Below the pieces are notes generated by a model, which was not told the DNA's origin, did no database searches, and saw only the letters and a list, made by a program, of their open reading frames with translations. 64,000 nt of DNA from Xestospongia muta. Its lineage: Eukaryota; Porifera; Demospongiae; Haplosclerida; Petrosiidae. A program made the translations under genes and the position numbers. The DNA lies in the NCBI GenBank assembly GCA_963693285.1, contig OY848919.1:8117461-8181460 (forward strand), in the 5' to 3' direction. Shown here in pieces: positions 1 to 13,335 of this stretch (its first letter is position 1; every line of letters begins with the position of its first letter).

Positions 1-145
1 CTAAATAGGTTAAAACTCTAAAATGAACAGTATAGAGCTTCTTGGAAGTTAAAAAATATTAGAAAATAACAGTGAAAACTGGTTAAATAAGCTGATCTAA
101 AGAGTTTAGTAAGTTTATCTGTCTTAAATATACTAATAAAGTAGT
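1..145 (+). repeat. Divergent monomer at the window edge
   Basis: This unit differs from consensus at A25G, G28C, T32A, T41C, A45G, G57T, T66A and T71A, a much higher load than its neighbours. Six of these (25, 28, 41, 57, 66, 71) are shared, in reverse orientation, with the monomer at about 32250-32330. The array continues off the left end, so its left context is unknown. Confidence 0.85.
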
Positions 146-289
146 CTAAATAGTTTAAAACTCTAAAATAAAGAGTTTAGAGCTTTTTGAAAGTTAAAAA
201 AGATTAGAAATTGACTGTGAAAACTGGCTAATAAGCTGATCTAAAGAGTTTAGTAAGTTTATCAGTCTTAAATATACTAATAAAGTAGT

Positions 290-3200
290 CTAAATAGATT
301 AAAACTCTAAAATAAAGAGTTTAGAGCTTTTTGAAAGTTAAAAAAGATTAGAAATTAACTGTGAAAACAGGTTAAATAAGCTGATCTAAAGAGTTTAGTA
401 AGTTTATCTGTCTTATCTATACTAATAAAGTAGTCTAAATAGGTTAAAACTCTAAAATAAAGAGTTTAGAGCTTTTTGAAAGTTAAAAAAGATGAGAAAT
501 TAACTGTGAAAACTGGTTAGATAAGCTGATCTAAGGAGTTTAGTAAGTTTATCAGTCTTAAATATACTAATAAAGTAGTCTAAATAGGTTTAAACTCTAA
601 AATAAAGAGTTTAGAGCTTTTTGAAAGTTAAAAAAGATTAGAAATTAACTGTGAAAACTGGTTAAATAAGCTGATCTAAAGAGTTTAGTAAGTTTATCTG
701 TCTTAAATATACTAATGAAGTAGTCTAAATAGGTTAAAACTCTAAAATAAAAAGTTTAGAGCTTTTTGAAAGTTAAAAAAGATTAGAAATTAACTGTGAA
801 AACTGGTTAAATAAGCTGATCTAAAGAGTTTAGTAAGTTTATCAGTCTTAAATATACTAATAAAGTAGTCTAAATAGGTTAAAACTCTAAAATAAAGAGT
901 TTAGAGCTTTTTGAAAGTTAAAAAAGATGAGAAATTAACTGTGAAAACTGGTTAAATAAGCTGATCTAAAGAGTTTAGTAAGTTTATCTGTCTTAAATAT
1001 ACTAATAAAGTAGTCTAAATAGGTTAAAACTCTAAAATAAAGAGTTTAGAGCTTTTTGAAAGTTAAAAAAGATTAGAAATTAACTGTGAAAACTGGTTAA
1101 ATAAGCTGATCTAAAGAGTTTAGTAAGTTTATCTGTCTTAAATATACTAATAAAGTAGTCTAAATAGGTTTAAATTCTAAAATAAAGAGTTTAGAGCTTT
1201 TTGAAAGTTAAAAAAGATTAAAAATTAACTGTGAAAACTGGTTAAATAAGCTGATCTATAGAGTTTAGTTAGTTTTTCAGTCTTAAATATACTAATAAAG
1301 TAGTCTAAATAGGTTAAAACTCTAAAATTAAGGGTTTAGAGCTTTTTGAAAGTTAAAAAAGATTAGAAAATAACTGTGAAAACTGGTTAAATAAGCTGAT
1401 CTAAAGAGTTTAGTAAGTTTATCTATCTTCAATATACTAATAAAGTAGTCTAAATACGTTAAAACTCTAAAATAAAGAGTTTAGAGCTTTTTGAAAGTTA
1501 AAAAAGATTAGAAATTAACTGTGAAACTGGTTAAATAAGCTGATCTAAAGAGTTTAGTAAGTTTATCTATCTTCAATATACTAATAAAGTAGTCTAAATA
1601 CGTTAAAACTCTAAAATAAAGAGTTTAGAGCTTTTTGAAAGTTAAAAAAGATTAGAAATTAACTGTGAAAACTGGTTAAATAAGCTGATCTAAAGAGTTT
1701 AGTAAGTTTATCTGTCTTATCTATACTAATAAAGTAGTCTAAATAGGTTAAAACTCTAAAATAAAGAGTTTAGAGCTTTTTGAAAGTTAAAAAAGATGAG
1801 AAATTAACTGTGAAAACTGGTTAGATAAGCTGATCTAAAGAGTTTAGTAAGTTTATCAGTCTTAAATATACTAATAAAGTAGTCTAAATAGGTTTAAACT
1901 CTAAAATAAAGAGTTTAGAGCTTTTTGAAAGTTAAAAAAGATTACAAATTAACTGTGAAAACTGGTTAAATAAGCTGATCTAAAGAGTTTATTAAGTTTA
2001 TCTGTCTTAAATATACTAATAAAGTAGTCTAAATAGGTTAAAACTCTAAAATAAAAAGTTTAGAGCTTTTTGAAAGTTAAAAAAGATTAGAAATTAACTG
2101 TGAAAACTGGTTAAATAAGCTGATCTAAAGAGTTTAGTAAGTTTATCAGTCTTAAATATACTAATAAAGTAGTCTAAATAGGTTAAAACTCTAAAATAAA
2201 GAGTTTAGAGCTTTTTGAAAGTTAAAAAAGATTAGAAATTAACTGTGAAAACTGGTTAAATAAGCTGATCTAAAGAGTTTAGTAAGTTTATCTGTCTTAA
2301 ATATACTAATAAAGTAGTCTAAATAGGTTAAAACTCTAAAATAAAGAGTTTAGAGCTTTTTGAAAGTTAAAAAAGATTAGAAATTAACTGTGAAAACTGG
2401 TTAAATAAGCTGATCTAAAGAGTTTAGTAAGTTTATCTGTCTTAAATATACTAATAAAGTAGTCTAAATAGGTTTAAATTCTAAAATAAAGAGTTTAGAG
2501 CTTTTTGAAAGTTAAAAAAGATTAGAAATTAACTGTGAAAACTGGTTAAATAAGCTGATCTAAAGAGTTTAGTAAGTTTATCTATCTTAAATATACTAAT
2601 AAAGTAGTCTAAATACGTTAAAACTCTAAAATAAAGAGTTTAGAGCTTTTTGAAAGTTAAAAAAGATTAGAAATTAACTGTGAAAACTGGTTAAATAAGC
2701 TGATCTAAAGAGTTTAGTAAGTTTATCTATCTTCAATATACTAATAAAGTAGTCTAAATACGTTAAAACTCTAAAATAAAGAGTTTAGAGCTTTTTGAAA
2801 GTTAAAAAGGATTAGAAATTAACTGTGAAAACTGGTTAAATAAGCTGATCTAAAGAGTTTAGTAAGTTTATCTGTCTTATCTATACTAATAAAGTAGTCT
2901 AAATAGGTTAAAACTCTAAAATAAAGAGTTTAGAGCTTTTTGAAAGTTAAAAAAGATGAGAAATTAACTGTGAAAACTGGTTAGATAAGCTGATCTAAAG
3001 AGTTTAGTAAGTTTATCAGTCTTAAATATACTAATAAAGTAGTCTAAATAGGTTTAAACTCTAAAATAAAGAGTTTAGAGCTTTTTGAAAGTTAAAAAAG
3101 ATTAGAAATTAACTGTGAAAACTGGTTAAATAAGCTGATCTAAAGAGTTTAGTAAGTTTATCTGTCTTAAATATACTAATAAAGTAGTCTAAATAGGTTA

Positions 3201-3795
3201 AAACTCTAAAATAAAAAGTTTAGAGCTTTTTGAAAGTTAAAAAAGATTAGAAATTAACTGTGAAAACTGGTTAAATAAGCTGATCTAAAGAGTTTAGTAA
3301 GTTTATCAGTCTTAAATATACTAATAAAGTAGTCTAAATAGGTTAAAACTCTAAAATAAAGAGTTTAGAGCTTTTTGAAAGTTAAAAAAGATTAGAAATT
3401 AACTGTGAAAACTGGTTAAATAAGCTGATCTAAAGAGTTTAGTAAGTTTATCTGTCTTAAATATACTAATAAAGTAGTCTAAATAGGTTAAAACTCTAAA
3501 ATAAAGAGTTTAGAGCTTTTTGAAAGTTAAAAAAGATTAGAAATTAACTGTGAAAACTGGTTAAATAAGCTGATCTAAAGAGTTTAGTAAGTTTATCTGT
3601 CTTAAATATACTAATAAAGTAGTCTAAATAGGTTTAAATTCTGAAATAAAGAGTTTAGAGCTTTTTGAAAGTTAAAAAAGATTAAAAATTAACTGTGAAA
3701 ACTGGTTAAATAAGCTGATCTATAGAGTTTAGTTAGTTTTTCAGTCTTAAATATACTAATAAAGTAGTCTAAATAGGTTAAAACTCTAAAATTAA
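290..3795 (+). repeat. 8/9-monomer higher-order periodicity in the left array
   Basis: The marker TCTGTCTTATCTATA occurs at 407, 1711, 2871, 5191, 6496, 9831 and 11136, with spacings of 9, 8, 16, 9, 23 and 9 monomers. A second marker, CTATAGAGTTTAGTTAG followed by TTTTTCAG, occurs at about 1256, 3720, 6040, 7345, 10680 and 11985, with spacings of 17, 16, 9, 23 and 9 monomers. The recurring 8-9 unit step (1.16-1.3 kb) suggests an ancestral higher-order repeat of that size, now disordered by later exchanges. Confidence 0.7.
1465..2523 (+). repeat. 24-monomer (3,480-bp offset) repeat, partner 4945-6003
   Basis: CTTATCTATACTAAT at about 1716 and 5196, GATTACAAATTAACTGTG at 1940 and 5420, and TTTATTAAGTTTATC near 1988 and 5468 recur at a 3,480-bp offset (24 x 145). 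The partner differs at a few bases (AAATAGG versus AAATACG near 2033 and 5513; AGTAAGTTTA versus AGTAAGTGTA near 2281 and 5761), and the left copy has one base deleted near 1526. It ends where the left copy reads GATTAGAAATT and the right GATTAAAAATT. Confidence 0.8.
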
Positions 3796-5048
3796 GGGTT
3801 TAGAGCTTTTTGAAAGTTAAAAAAGATTAGAAATTAACTGTGAAAACTGGTTAAATAAGCTGATCTAAAGAGTTTAGTAAGTTTATCTATCTTCAATATA
3901 CTAATAAAGTAGTCTAAATACGTTAAAACTCTAAAATAAAGAGTTTAGAGCTTTTTGAAGGTTAAAAAAGATTAGAAATTAACTGTGAAAACTGGTTAAA
4001 TAAGCTGATCTAAAGAGTTTAGTAAGTTTATCTATCTTCAATATACTAATAAAGCAGTCTAAATACGTTAAAACTCTAAAATAAAGAGTTTAGAGCTTTT
4101 TGAAAGTTAAAAAAGATTAGAAATTAACTGTGAAAACTGGTTAAATAAGCTGATCTAAAGAGTTTAGTAAGTTTATCTCTCTTAAATATAGTAATAAAGT
4201 AGTCTAAATAGGTTAAAACTCTAAAATAAAGAGTTTAGAGCTTTTTGAAAGTTAAAAAAGATTACAAATTAACTGTGAATTGTGCTAAAATAAGCTGATC
4301 TAAAGAGTTTAGTAAGTTTAGCTGTCTTAAATATACTAATAAAGTAGTCTAAATAGGTTTAAACTCTAAAATAAAGAGTTTAGAGCTTCTTGAAAGTTAA
4401 AAAAGATTAGAAATTAACTGTGAAAACTGGTTAAATAAGCTGATCTAAAGAGTTAAGTAAGTTTATCTGTCTTAAATATACTAATAAAGTAGTCTAAATA
4501 GGTTAAGACTCTAAAATAAAGAGTTTAGAGCTTTTTGAAAGTTAATAAAGATTACAAATTAACTGTGAATTGTGGTTAAGTAAGCTGATCTAAAGAGTTT
4601 AGTAAGTTTATCTGTCTTAAATATAGTAATAAAGTAGTCTAAATAGGTTTAAATTCTAAAATAAAGAGTTTAGAGCTTTTTGAAAGTTAAAAAAGATTAG
4701 AAATTAACTGTGAAAACTGGTTAAATAAGCTGATCTATAGAGTTTAGTTAGTTTATCAGTCTTAAATATACTAATAAAGTAGTCTAAATAGGTTAAAACT
4801 ATAAAATCAAGAGTTTAGAGCTTTTTGAGAGTTAAAAAAGATTAGAAATTAACTGTGAAAACTGGTTAAATAAGCTGATCTAAAGAATTTAGTAAGTTTA
4901 CCTCTCTTAAATATACTAATAAAGTAGTCTCAATAGGTTAAAACTCTAAAATAAAGAGTTTAGAGCTTTTTGAAAGTTAAAAAAGATTAGAAATTAACTG
5001 TGAAAACTGGTTAAATAAGCTGATCTAAAGAGTTTAGTAAGTTTATCT
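2591..5048 (+). repeat. Older 25-monomer (3,625-bp offset) repeat, copy at 2.6-5.0 kb; partner 6216-8673
   Basis: Markers such as AAATTCTGAAATAAAG (3637 and 7262), TTTTTGAAGGTTAAAA (about 3952 and 7577), AAAGCAGTC (4052 and 7677) and TGTGCTAAAATAAG (4281 and 7906) recur at exactly 3,625 bp (25 x 145). Matching fails upstream of 2591 and at 5049. At least one substitution separates the copies (AACTCTAAAATTAAG versus AACTGTAAAATTAAG), so this repeat is older than the 4,640-bp duplication that later copied part of it. Confidence 0.85.
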
Positions 5049-8000
5049 ATCTTCAATATACTAATAAAGTAGTCTAAATACGTTAAAACTCTAAAATAAA
5101 GAGTTTAGAGCTTTTTGAAAGTTAAAAAAGATTAGAAATTAACTGTGAAAACTGGTTAAATAAGCTGATCTAAAGAGTTTAGTAAGTTTATCTGTCTTAT
5201 CTATACTAATAAAGTAGTCTAAATAGGTTAAAACTCTAAAATAAAGAGTTTAGAGCTTTTTGAAAGTTAAAAAAGATGAGAAATTAACTGTGAAAACTGG
5301 TTAGATAAGCTGATCTAAAGAGTTTAGTAAGTTTATCAGTCTTAAATATACTAATAAAGTAGTCTAAATAGGTTTAAACTCTAAAATAAAGAGTTTAGAG
5401 CTTTTTGAAAGTTAAAAAAGATTACAAATTAACTGTGAAAACTGGTTAAATAAGCTGATCTAAAGAGTTTATTAAGTTTATCTGTCTTAAATATACTAAT
5501 AAAGTAGTCTAAATACGTTAAAACTCTAAAATAAAAAGTTTAGAGCTTTTTGAAAGTTAAAAAAGATTAGAAATTAACTGTGAAAACTGGTTAAATAAGC
5601 TGATCTAAAGAGTTTAGTAAGTTTATCAGTCTTAAATATACTAATAAAGTAGTCTAAATAGGTTAAAACTCTAAAATAAAGAGTTTAGAGCTTTTTGAAA
5701 GTTAAAAAAGATTAGAAATTAACTGTGAAAACTGGTTAAATAAGCTGATCTAAAGAGTTTAGTAAGTGTATCTGTCTTAAATATACTAATAAAGTAGTCT
5801 AAATAGGTTAAAACTCTAAAATAAAGAGTTTAGAGCTTTTTGAAAGTTAAAAAAGATTAGAAATTAACTGTGAAAACTGGTTAAATAAGCTGATCTAAAG
5901 AGTTTAGTAAGTTTATCTGTCTTAAATATACTAATAAAGTAGTCTAAATAGGTTTAAATTCTAAAATAAAGAGTTTAGAGCTTTTTGAAAGTTAAAAAAG
6001 ATTAAAAATTAACTGTGAAAACTGGTTAAATAAGCTGATCTATAGAGTTTAGTTAGTTTTTCAGTCTTAAATATACTAATAAAGTAGTCTAAATAGGTTA
6101 AAACTCTAAAATTAAGGGTTTAGAGCTTTTTGAAAGTTAAAAAAGATTAGAAATTAACTGTGAAAACTGGTTAAATAAGCTGATCTAAAGAGTTTAGTAA
6201 GTTTATCTATCTTCAATATACTAATAAAGTAGTCTAAATACGTTAAAACTCTAAAATAAAGAGTTTAGAGCTTTTTGAAAGTTAAAAAAGATTAGAAATT
6301 AACTGTGAAAACTGGTTAAATAAGCTGATCTAAAGAGTTTAGTAAGTTTATCTATCTTCAATATACTAATAAAGTAGTCTAAATACGTTAAAACTCTAAA
6401 ATAAAGAGTTTAGAGCTTTTTGAAAGTTAAAAAGGATTAGAAATTAACTGTGAAAACTGGTTAAATAAGCTGATCTAAAGAGTTTAGTAAGTTTATCTGT
6501 CTTATCTATACTAATAAAGTAGTCTAAATAGGTTAAAACTCTAAAATAAAGAGTTTAGAGCTTTTTGAAAGTTAAAAAAGATGAGAAATTAACTGTGAAA
6601 ACTGGTTAGATAAGCTGATCTAAAGAGTTTAGTAAGTTTATCAGTCTTAAATATACTAATAAAGTAGTCTAAATAGGTTTAAACTCTAAAATAAAGAGTT
6701 TAGAGCTTTTTGAAAGTTAAAAAAGATTAGAAATTAACTGTGAAAACTGGTTAAATAAGCTGATCTAAAGAGTTTAGTAAGTTTATCTGTCTTAAATATA
6801 CTAATAAAGTAGTCTAAATAGGTTAAAACTCTAAAATAAAAAGTTTAGAGCTTTTTGAAAGTTAAAAAAGATTAGAAATTAACTGTGAAAACTGGTTAAA
6901 TAAGCTGATCTAAAGAGTTTAGTAAGTTTATCAGTCTTAAATATACTAATAAAGTAGTCTAAATAGGTTAAAACTCTAAAATAAAGAGTTTAGAGCTTTT
7001 TGAAAGTTAAAAAAGATTAGAAATTAACTGTGAAAACTGGTTAAATAAGCTGATCTAAAGAGTTTAGTAAGTTTATCTGTCTTAAATATACTAATAAAGT
7101 AGTCTAAATAGGTTAAAACTCTAAAATAAAGAGTTTAGAGCTTTTTGAAAGTTAAAAAAGATTAGAAATTAACTGTGAAAACTGGTTAAATAAGCTGATC
7201 TAAAGAGTTTAGTAAGTTTATCTGTCTTAAATATACTAATAAAGTAGTCTAAATAGGTTTAAATTCTGAAATAAAGAGTTTAGAGCTTTTTGAAAGTTAA
7301 AAAAGATTAAAAATTAACTGTGAAAACTGGTTAAATAAGCTGATCTATAGAGTTTAGTTAGTTTTTCAGTCTTAAATATACTAATAAAGTAGTCTAAATA
7401 GGTTAAAACTGTAAAATTAAGGGTTTAGAGCTTTTTGAAAGTTAAAAAAGATTAGAAATTAACTGTGAAAACTGGTTAAATAAGCTGATCTAAAGAGTTT
7501 AGTAAGTTTATCTATCTTCAATATACTAATAAAGTAGTCTAAATACGTTAAAACTCTAAAATAAAGAGTTTAGAGCTTTTTGAAGGTTAAAAAAGATTAG
7601 AAATTAACTGTGAAAACTGGTTAAATAAGCTGATCTAAAGAGTTTAGTAAGTTTATCTATCTTCAATATACTAATAAAGCAGTCTAAATACGTTAAAACT
7701 CTAAAATAAAGAGTTTAGAGCTTTTTGAAAGTTAAAAAAGATTAGAAATTAACTGTGAAAACTGGTTAAATAAGCTGATCTAAAGAGTTTAGTAAGTTTA
7801 TCTCTCTTAAATATAGTAATAAAGTAGTCTAAATAGGTTAAAACTCTAAAATAAAGAGTTTAGAGCTTTTTGAAAGTTAAAAAAGATTACAAATTAACTG
7901 TGAATTGTGCTAAAATAAGCTGATCTAAAGAGTTTAGTAAGTTTAGCTGTCTTAAATATACTAATAAAGTAGTCTAAATAGGTTTAAACTCTAAAATAAA

Positions 8001-8695
8001 GAGTTTAGAGCTTCTTGAAAGTTAAAAAAGATTAGAAATTAACTGTGAAAACTGGTTAAATAAGCTGATCTAAAGAGTTAAGTAAGTTTATCTGTCTTAA
8101 ATATACTAATAAAGTAGTCTAAATAGGTTAAGACTCTAAAATAAAGAGTTTAGAGCTTTTTGAAAGTTAATAAAGATTACAAATTAACTGTGAATTGTGG
8201 TTAAGTAAGCTGATCTAAAGAGTTTAGTAAGTTTATCTGTCTTAAATATAGTAATAAAGTAGTCTAAATAGGTTTAAATTCTAAAATAAAGAGTTTAGAG
8301 CTTTTTGAAAGTTAAAAAAGATTAGAAATTAACTGTGAAAACTGGTTAAATAAGCTGATCTATAGAGTTTAGTTAGTTTATCAGTCTTAAATATACTAAT
8401 AAAGTAGTCTAAATAGGTTAAAACTATAAAATCAAGAGTTTAGAGCTTTTTGAGAGTTAAAAAAGATTAGAAATTAACTGTGAAAACTGGTTAAATAAGC
8501 TGATCTAAAGAATTTAGTAAGTTTACCTCTCTTAAATATACTAATAAAGTAGTCTCAATAGGTTAAAACTCTAAAATAAAGAGTTTAGAGCTTTTTGAAA
8601 GTTAAAAAAGATTAGAAATTAACTGTGAAAACTGGTTAAATAAGCTGATCTAAAGAGTTTAGTAAGTTTATCTGTCTTAAATATACTAATAAAGT
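4056..8695 (+). repeat. 4,640-bp higher-order block (32 monomers), copy 1
   Basis: This block repeats at an offset of exactly 4,640 bp (32 x 145). Matching begins just after a C/T difference (4055 versus 8695) and runs to 8690 versus 13330, where the second copy changes to TTAAATAGTCT. Private marks that all recur include AGTAAGTGTA near 5761, AAAAAGGATTAG near 6430, AACTGTAAAATTAAG near 7407, GAATTGTGCTAAAAT at 4278 and 7903, and TTTACCTCTC near 4897 and 8522. I compared most lines and saw no difference. Confidence 0.95.
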
Positions 8696-11600
8696 AGTCT
8701 AAATACGTTAAAACTCTAAAATAAAGAGTTTAGAGCTTTTTGAAAGTTAAAAAAGATTAGAAATTAACTGTGAAAACTGGTTAAATAAGCTGATCTAAAG
8801 AGTTTAGTAAGTTTATCTCTCTTAAATATAGTAATAAAGTAGTCTAAATAGGTTAAAACTCTAAAATAAAGAGTTTAGAGCTTTTTGAAAGTTAAAAAAG
8901 ATTACAAATTAACTGTGAATTGTGCTAAAATAAGCTGATCTAAAGAGTTTAGTAAGTTTAGCTGTCTTAAATATACTAATAAAGTAGTCTAAATAGGTTT
9001 AAACTCTAAAATAAAGAGTTTAGAGCTTCTTGAAAGTTAAAAAAGATTAGAAATTAACTGTGAAAACTGGTTAAATAAGCTGATCTAAAGAGTTAAGTAA
9101 GTTTATCTGTCTTAAATATACTAATAAAGTAGTCTAAATAGGTTAAGACTCTAAAATAAAGAGTTTAGAGCTTTTTGAAAGTTAATAAAGATTACAAATT
9201 AACTGTGAATTGTGGTTAAGTAAGCTGATCTAAAGAGTTTAGTAAGTTTATCTGTCTTAAATATAGTAATAAAGTAGTCTAAATAGGTTTAAATTCTAAA
9301 ATAAAGAGTTTAGAGCTTTTTGAAAGTTAAAAAAGATTAGAAATTAACTGTGAAAACTGGTTAAATAAGCTGATCTATAGAGTTTAGTTAGTTTATCAGT
9401 CTTAAATATACTAATAAAGTAGTCTAAATAGGTTAAAACTATAAAATCAAGAGTTTAGAGCTTTTTGAGAGTTAAAAAAGATTAGAAATTAACTGTGAAA
9501 ACTGGTTAAATAAGCTGATCTAAAGAATTTAGTAAGTTTACCTCTCTTAAATATACTAATAAAGTAGTCTCAATAGGTTAAAACTCTAAAATAAAGAGTT
9601 TAGAGCTTTTTGAAAGTTAAAAAAGATTAGAAATTAACTGTGAAAACTGGTTAAATAAGCTGATCTAAAGAGTTTAGTAAGTTTATCTATCTTCAATATA
9701 CTAATAAAGTAGTCTAAATACGTTAAAACTCTAAAATAAAGAGTTTAGAGCTTTTTGAAAGTTAAAAAAGATTAGAAATTAACTGTGAAAACTGGTTAAA
9801 TAAGCTGATCTAAAGAGTTTAGTAAGTTTATCTGTCTTATCTATACTAATAAAGTAGTCTAAATAGGTTAAAACTCTAAAATAAAGAGTTTAGAGCTTTT
9901 TGAAAGTTAAAAAAGATGAGAAATTAACTGTGAAAACTGGTTAGATAAGCTGATCTAAAGAGTTTAGTAAGTTTATCAGTCTTAAATATACTAATAAAGT
10001 AGTCTAAATAGGTTTAAACTCTAAAATAAAGAGTTTAGAGCTTTTTGAAAGTTAAAAAAGATTACAAATTAACTGTGAAAACTGGTTAAATAAGCTGATC
10101 TAAAGAGTTTATTAAGTTTATCTGTCTTAAATATACTAATAAAGTAGTCTAAATACGTTAAAACTCTAAAATAAAAAGTTTAGAGCTTTTTGAAAGTTAA
10201 AAAAGATTAGAAATTAACTGTGAAAACTGGTTAAATAAGCTGATCTAAAGAGTTTAGTAAGTTTATCAGTCTTAAATATACTAATAAAGTAGTCTAAATA
10301 GGTTAAAACTCTAAAATAAAGAGTTTAGAGCTTTTTGAAAGTTAAAAAAGATTAGAAATTAACTGTGAAAACTGGTTAAATAAGCTGATCTAAAGAGTTT
10401 AGTAAGTGTATCTGTCTTAAATATACTAATAAAGTAGTCTAAATAGGTTAAAACTCTAAAATAAAGAGTTTAGAGCTTTTTGAAAGTTAAAAAAGATTAG
10501 AAATTAACTGTGAAAACTGGTTAAATAAGCTGATCTAAAGAGTTTAGTAAGTTTATCTGTCTTAAATATACTAATAAAGTAGTCTAAATAGGTTTAAATT
10601 CTAAAATAAAGAGTTTAGAGCTTTTTGAAAGTTAAAAAAGATTAAAAATTAACTGTGAAAACTGGTTAAATAAGCTGATCTATAGAGTTTAGTTAGTTTT
10701 TCAGTCTTAAATATACTAATAAAGTAGTCTAAATAGGTTAAAACTCTAAAATTAAGGGTTTAGAGCTTTTTGAAAGTTAAAAAAGATTAGAAATTAACTG
10801 TGAAAACTGGTTAAATAAGCTGATCTAAAGAGTTTAGTAAGTTTATCTATCTTCAATATACTAATAAAGTAGTCTAAATACGTTAAAACTCTAAAATAAA
10901 GAGTTTAGAGCTTTTTGAAAGTTAAAAAAGATTAGAAATTAACTGTGAAAACTGGTTAAATAAGCTGATCTAAAGAGTTTAGTAAGTTTATCTATCTTCA
11001 ATATACTAATAAAGTAGTCTAAATACGTTAAAACTCTAAAATAAAGAGTTTAGAGCTTTTTGAAAGTTAAAAAGGATTAGAAATTAACTGTGAAAACTGG
11101 TTAAATAAGCTGATCTAAAGAGTTTAGTAAGTTTATCTGTCTTATCTATACTAATAAAGTAGTCTAAATAGGTTAAAACTCTAAAATAAAGAGTTTAGAG
11201 CTTTTTGAAAGTTAAAAAAGATGAGAAATTAACTGTGAAAACTGGTTAGATAAGCTGATCTAAAGAGTTTAGTAAGTTTATCAGTCTTAAATATACTAAT
11301 AAAGTAGTCTAAATAGGTTTAAACTCTAAAATAAAGAGTTTAGAGCTTTTTGAAAGTTAAAAAAGATTAGAAATTAACTGTGAAAACTGGTTAAATAAGC
11401 TGATCTAAAGAGTTTAGTAAGTTTATCTGTCTTAAATATACTAATAAAGTAGTCTAAATAGGTTAAAACTCTAAAATAAAAAGTTTAGAGCTTTTTGAAA
11501 GTTAAAAAAGATTAGAAATTAACTGTGAAAACTGGTTAAATAAGCTGATCTAAAGAGTTTAGTAAGTTTATCAGTCTTAAATATACTAATAAAGTAGTCT

Positions 11601-13335
11601 AAATAGGTTAAAACTCTAAAATAAAGAGTTTAGAGCTTTTTGAAAGTTAAAAAAGATTAGAAATTAACTGTGAAAACTGGTTAAATAAGCTGATCTAAAG
11701 AGTTTAGTAAGTTTATCTGTCTTAAATATACTAATAAAGTAGTCTAAATAGGTTAAAACTCTAAAATAAAGAGTTTAGAGCTTTTTGAAAGTTAAAAAAG
11801 ATTAGAAATTAACTGTGAAAACTGGTTAAATAAGCTGATCTAAAGAGTTTAGTAAGTTTATCTGTCTTAAATATACTAATAAAGTAGTCTAAATAGGTTT
11901 AAATTCTGAAATAAAGAGTTTAGAGCTTTTTGAAAGTTAAAAAAGATTAAAAATTAACTGTGAAAACTGGTTAAATAAGCTGATCTATAGAGTTTAGTTA
12001 GTTTTTCAGTCTTAAATATACTAATAAAGTAGTCTAAATAGGTTAAAACTGTAAAATTAAGGGTTTAGAGCTTTTTGAAAGTTAAAAAAGATTAGAAATT
12101 AACTGTGAAAACTGGTTAAATAAGCTGATCTAAAGAGTTTAGTAAGTTTATCTATCTTCAATATACTAATAAAGTAGTCTAAATACGTTAAAACTCTAAA
12201 ATAAAGAGTTTAGAGCTTTTTGAAGGTTAAAAAAGATTAGAAATTAACTGTGAAAACTGGTTAAATAAGCTGATCTAAAGAGTTTAGTAAGTTTATCTAT
12301 CTTCAATATACTAATAAAGCAGTCTAAATACGTTAAAACTCTAAAATAAAGAGTTTAGAGCTTTTTGAAAGTTAAAAAAGATTAGAAATTAACTGTGAAA
12401 ACTGGTTAAATAAGCTGATCTAAAGAGTTTAGTAAGTTTATCTCTCTTAAATATAGTAATAAAGTAGTCTAAATAGGTTAAAACTCTAAAATAAAGAGTT
12501 TAGAGCTTTTTGAAAGTTAAAAAAGATTACAAATTAACTGTGAATTGTGCTAAAATAAGCTGATCTAAAGAGTTTAGTAAGTTTAGCTGTCTTAAATATA
12601 CTAATAAAGTAGTCTAAATAGGTTTAAACTCTAAAATAAAGAGTTTAGAGCTTCTTGAAAGTTAAAAAAGATTAGAAATTAACTGTGAAAACTGGTTAAA
12701 TAAGCTGATCTAAAGAGTTAAGTAAGTTTATCTGTCTTAAATATACTAATAAAGTAGTCTAAATAGGTTAAGACTCTAAAATAAAGAGTTTAGAGCTTTT
12801 TGAAAGTTAATAAAGATTACAAATTAACTGTGAATTGTGGTTAAGTAAGCTGATCTAAAGAGTTTAGTAAGTTTATCTGTCTTAAATATAGTAATAAAGT
12901 AGTCTAAATAGGTTTAAATTCTAAAATAAAGAGTTTAGAGCTTTTTGAAAGTTAAAAAAGATTAGAAATTAACTGTGAAAACTGGTTAAATAAGCTGATC
13001 TATAGAGTTTAGTTAGTTTATCAGTCTTAAATATACTAATAAAGTAGTCTAAATAGGTTAAAACTATAAAATCAAGAGTTTAGAGCTTTTTGAGAGTTAA
13101 AAAAGATTAGAAATTAACTGTGAAAACTGGTTAAATAAGCTGATCTAAAGAATTTAGTAAGTTTACCTCTCTTAAATATACTAATAAAGTAGTCTCAATA
13201 GGTTAAAACTCTAAAATAAAGAGTTTAGAGCTTTTTGAAAGTTAAAAAAGATTAGAAATTAACTGTGAAAACTGGTTAAATAAGCTGATCTAAAGAGTTT
13301 AGTAAGTTTATCTGTCTTAAATATACTAATTAAAT
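8696..13335 (+). repeat. 4,640-bp higher-order block (32 monomers), copy 2
   Basis: Tandem copy of 4056-8695. The corresponding marks lie at 10401 (AGTAAGTGTA), 11070 (AAAAAGGATTAG), 12047 (AACTGTAAAATTAAG), and 8918 and 12543 (GAATTGTGCTAAAAT). Essentially complete identity over about 4.6 kb implies a very recent duplication, or an assembly error. Beyond 13330 the array switches to a more diverged monomer population. Confidence 0.95.
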
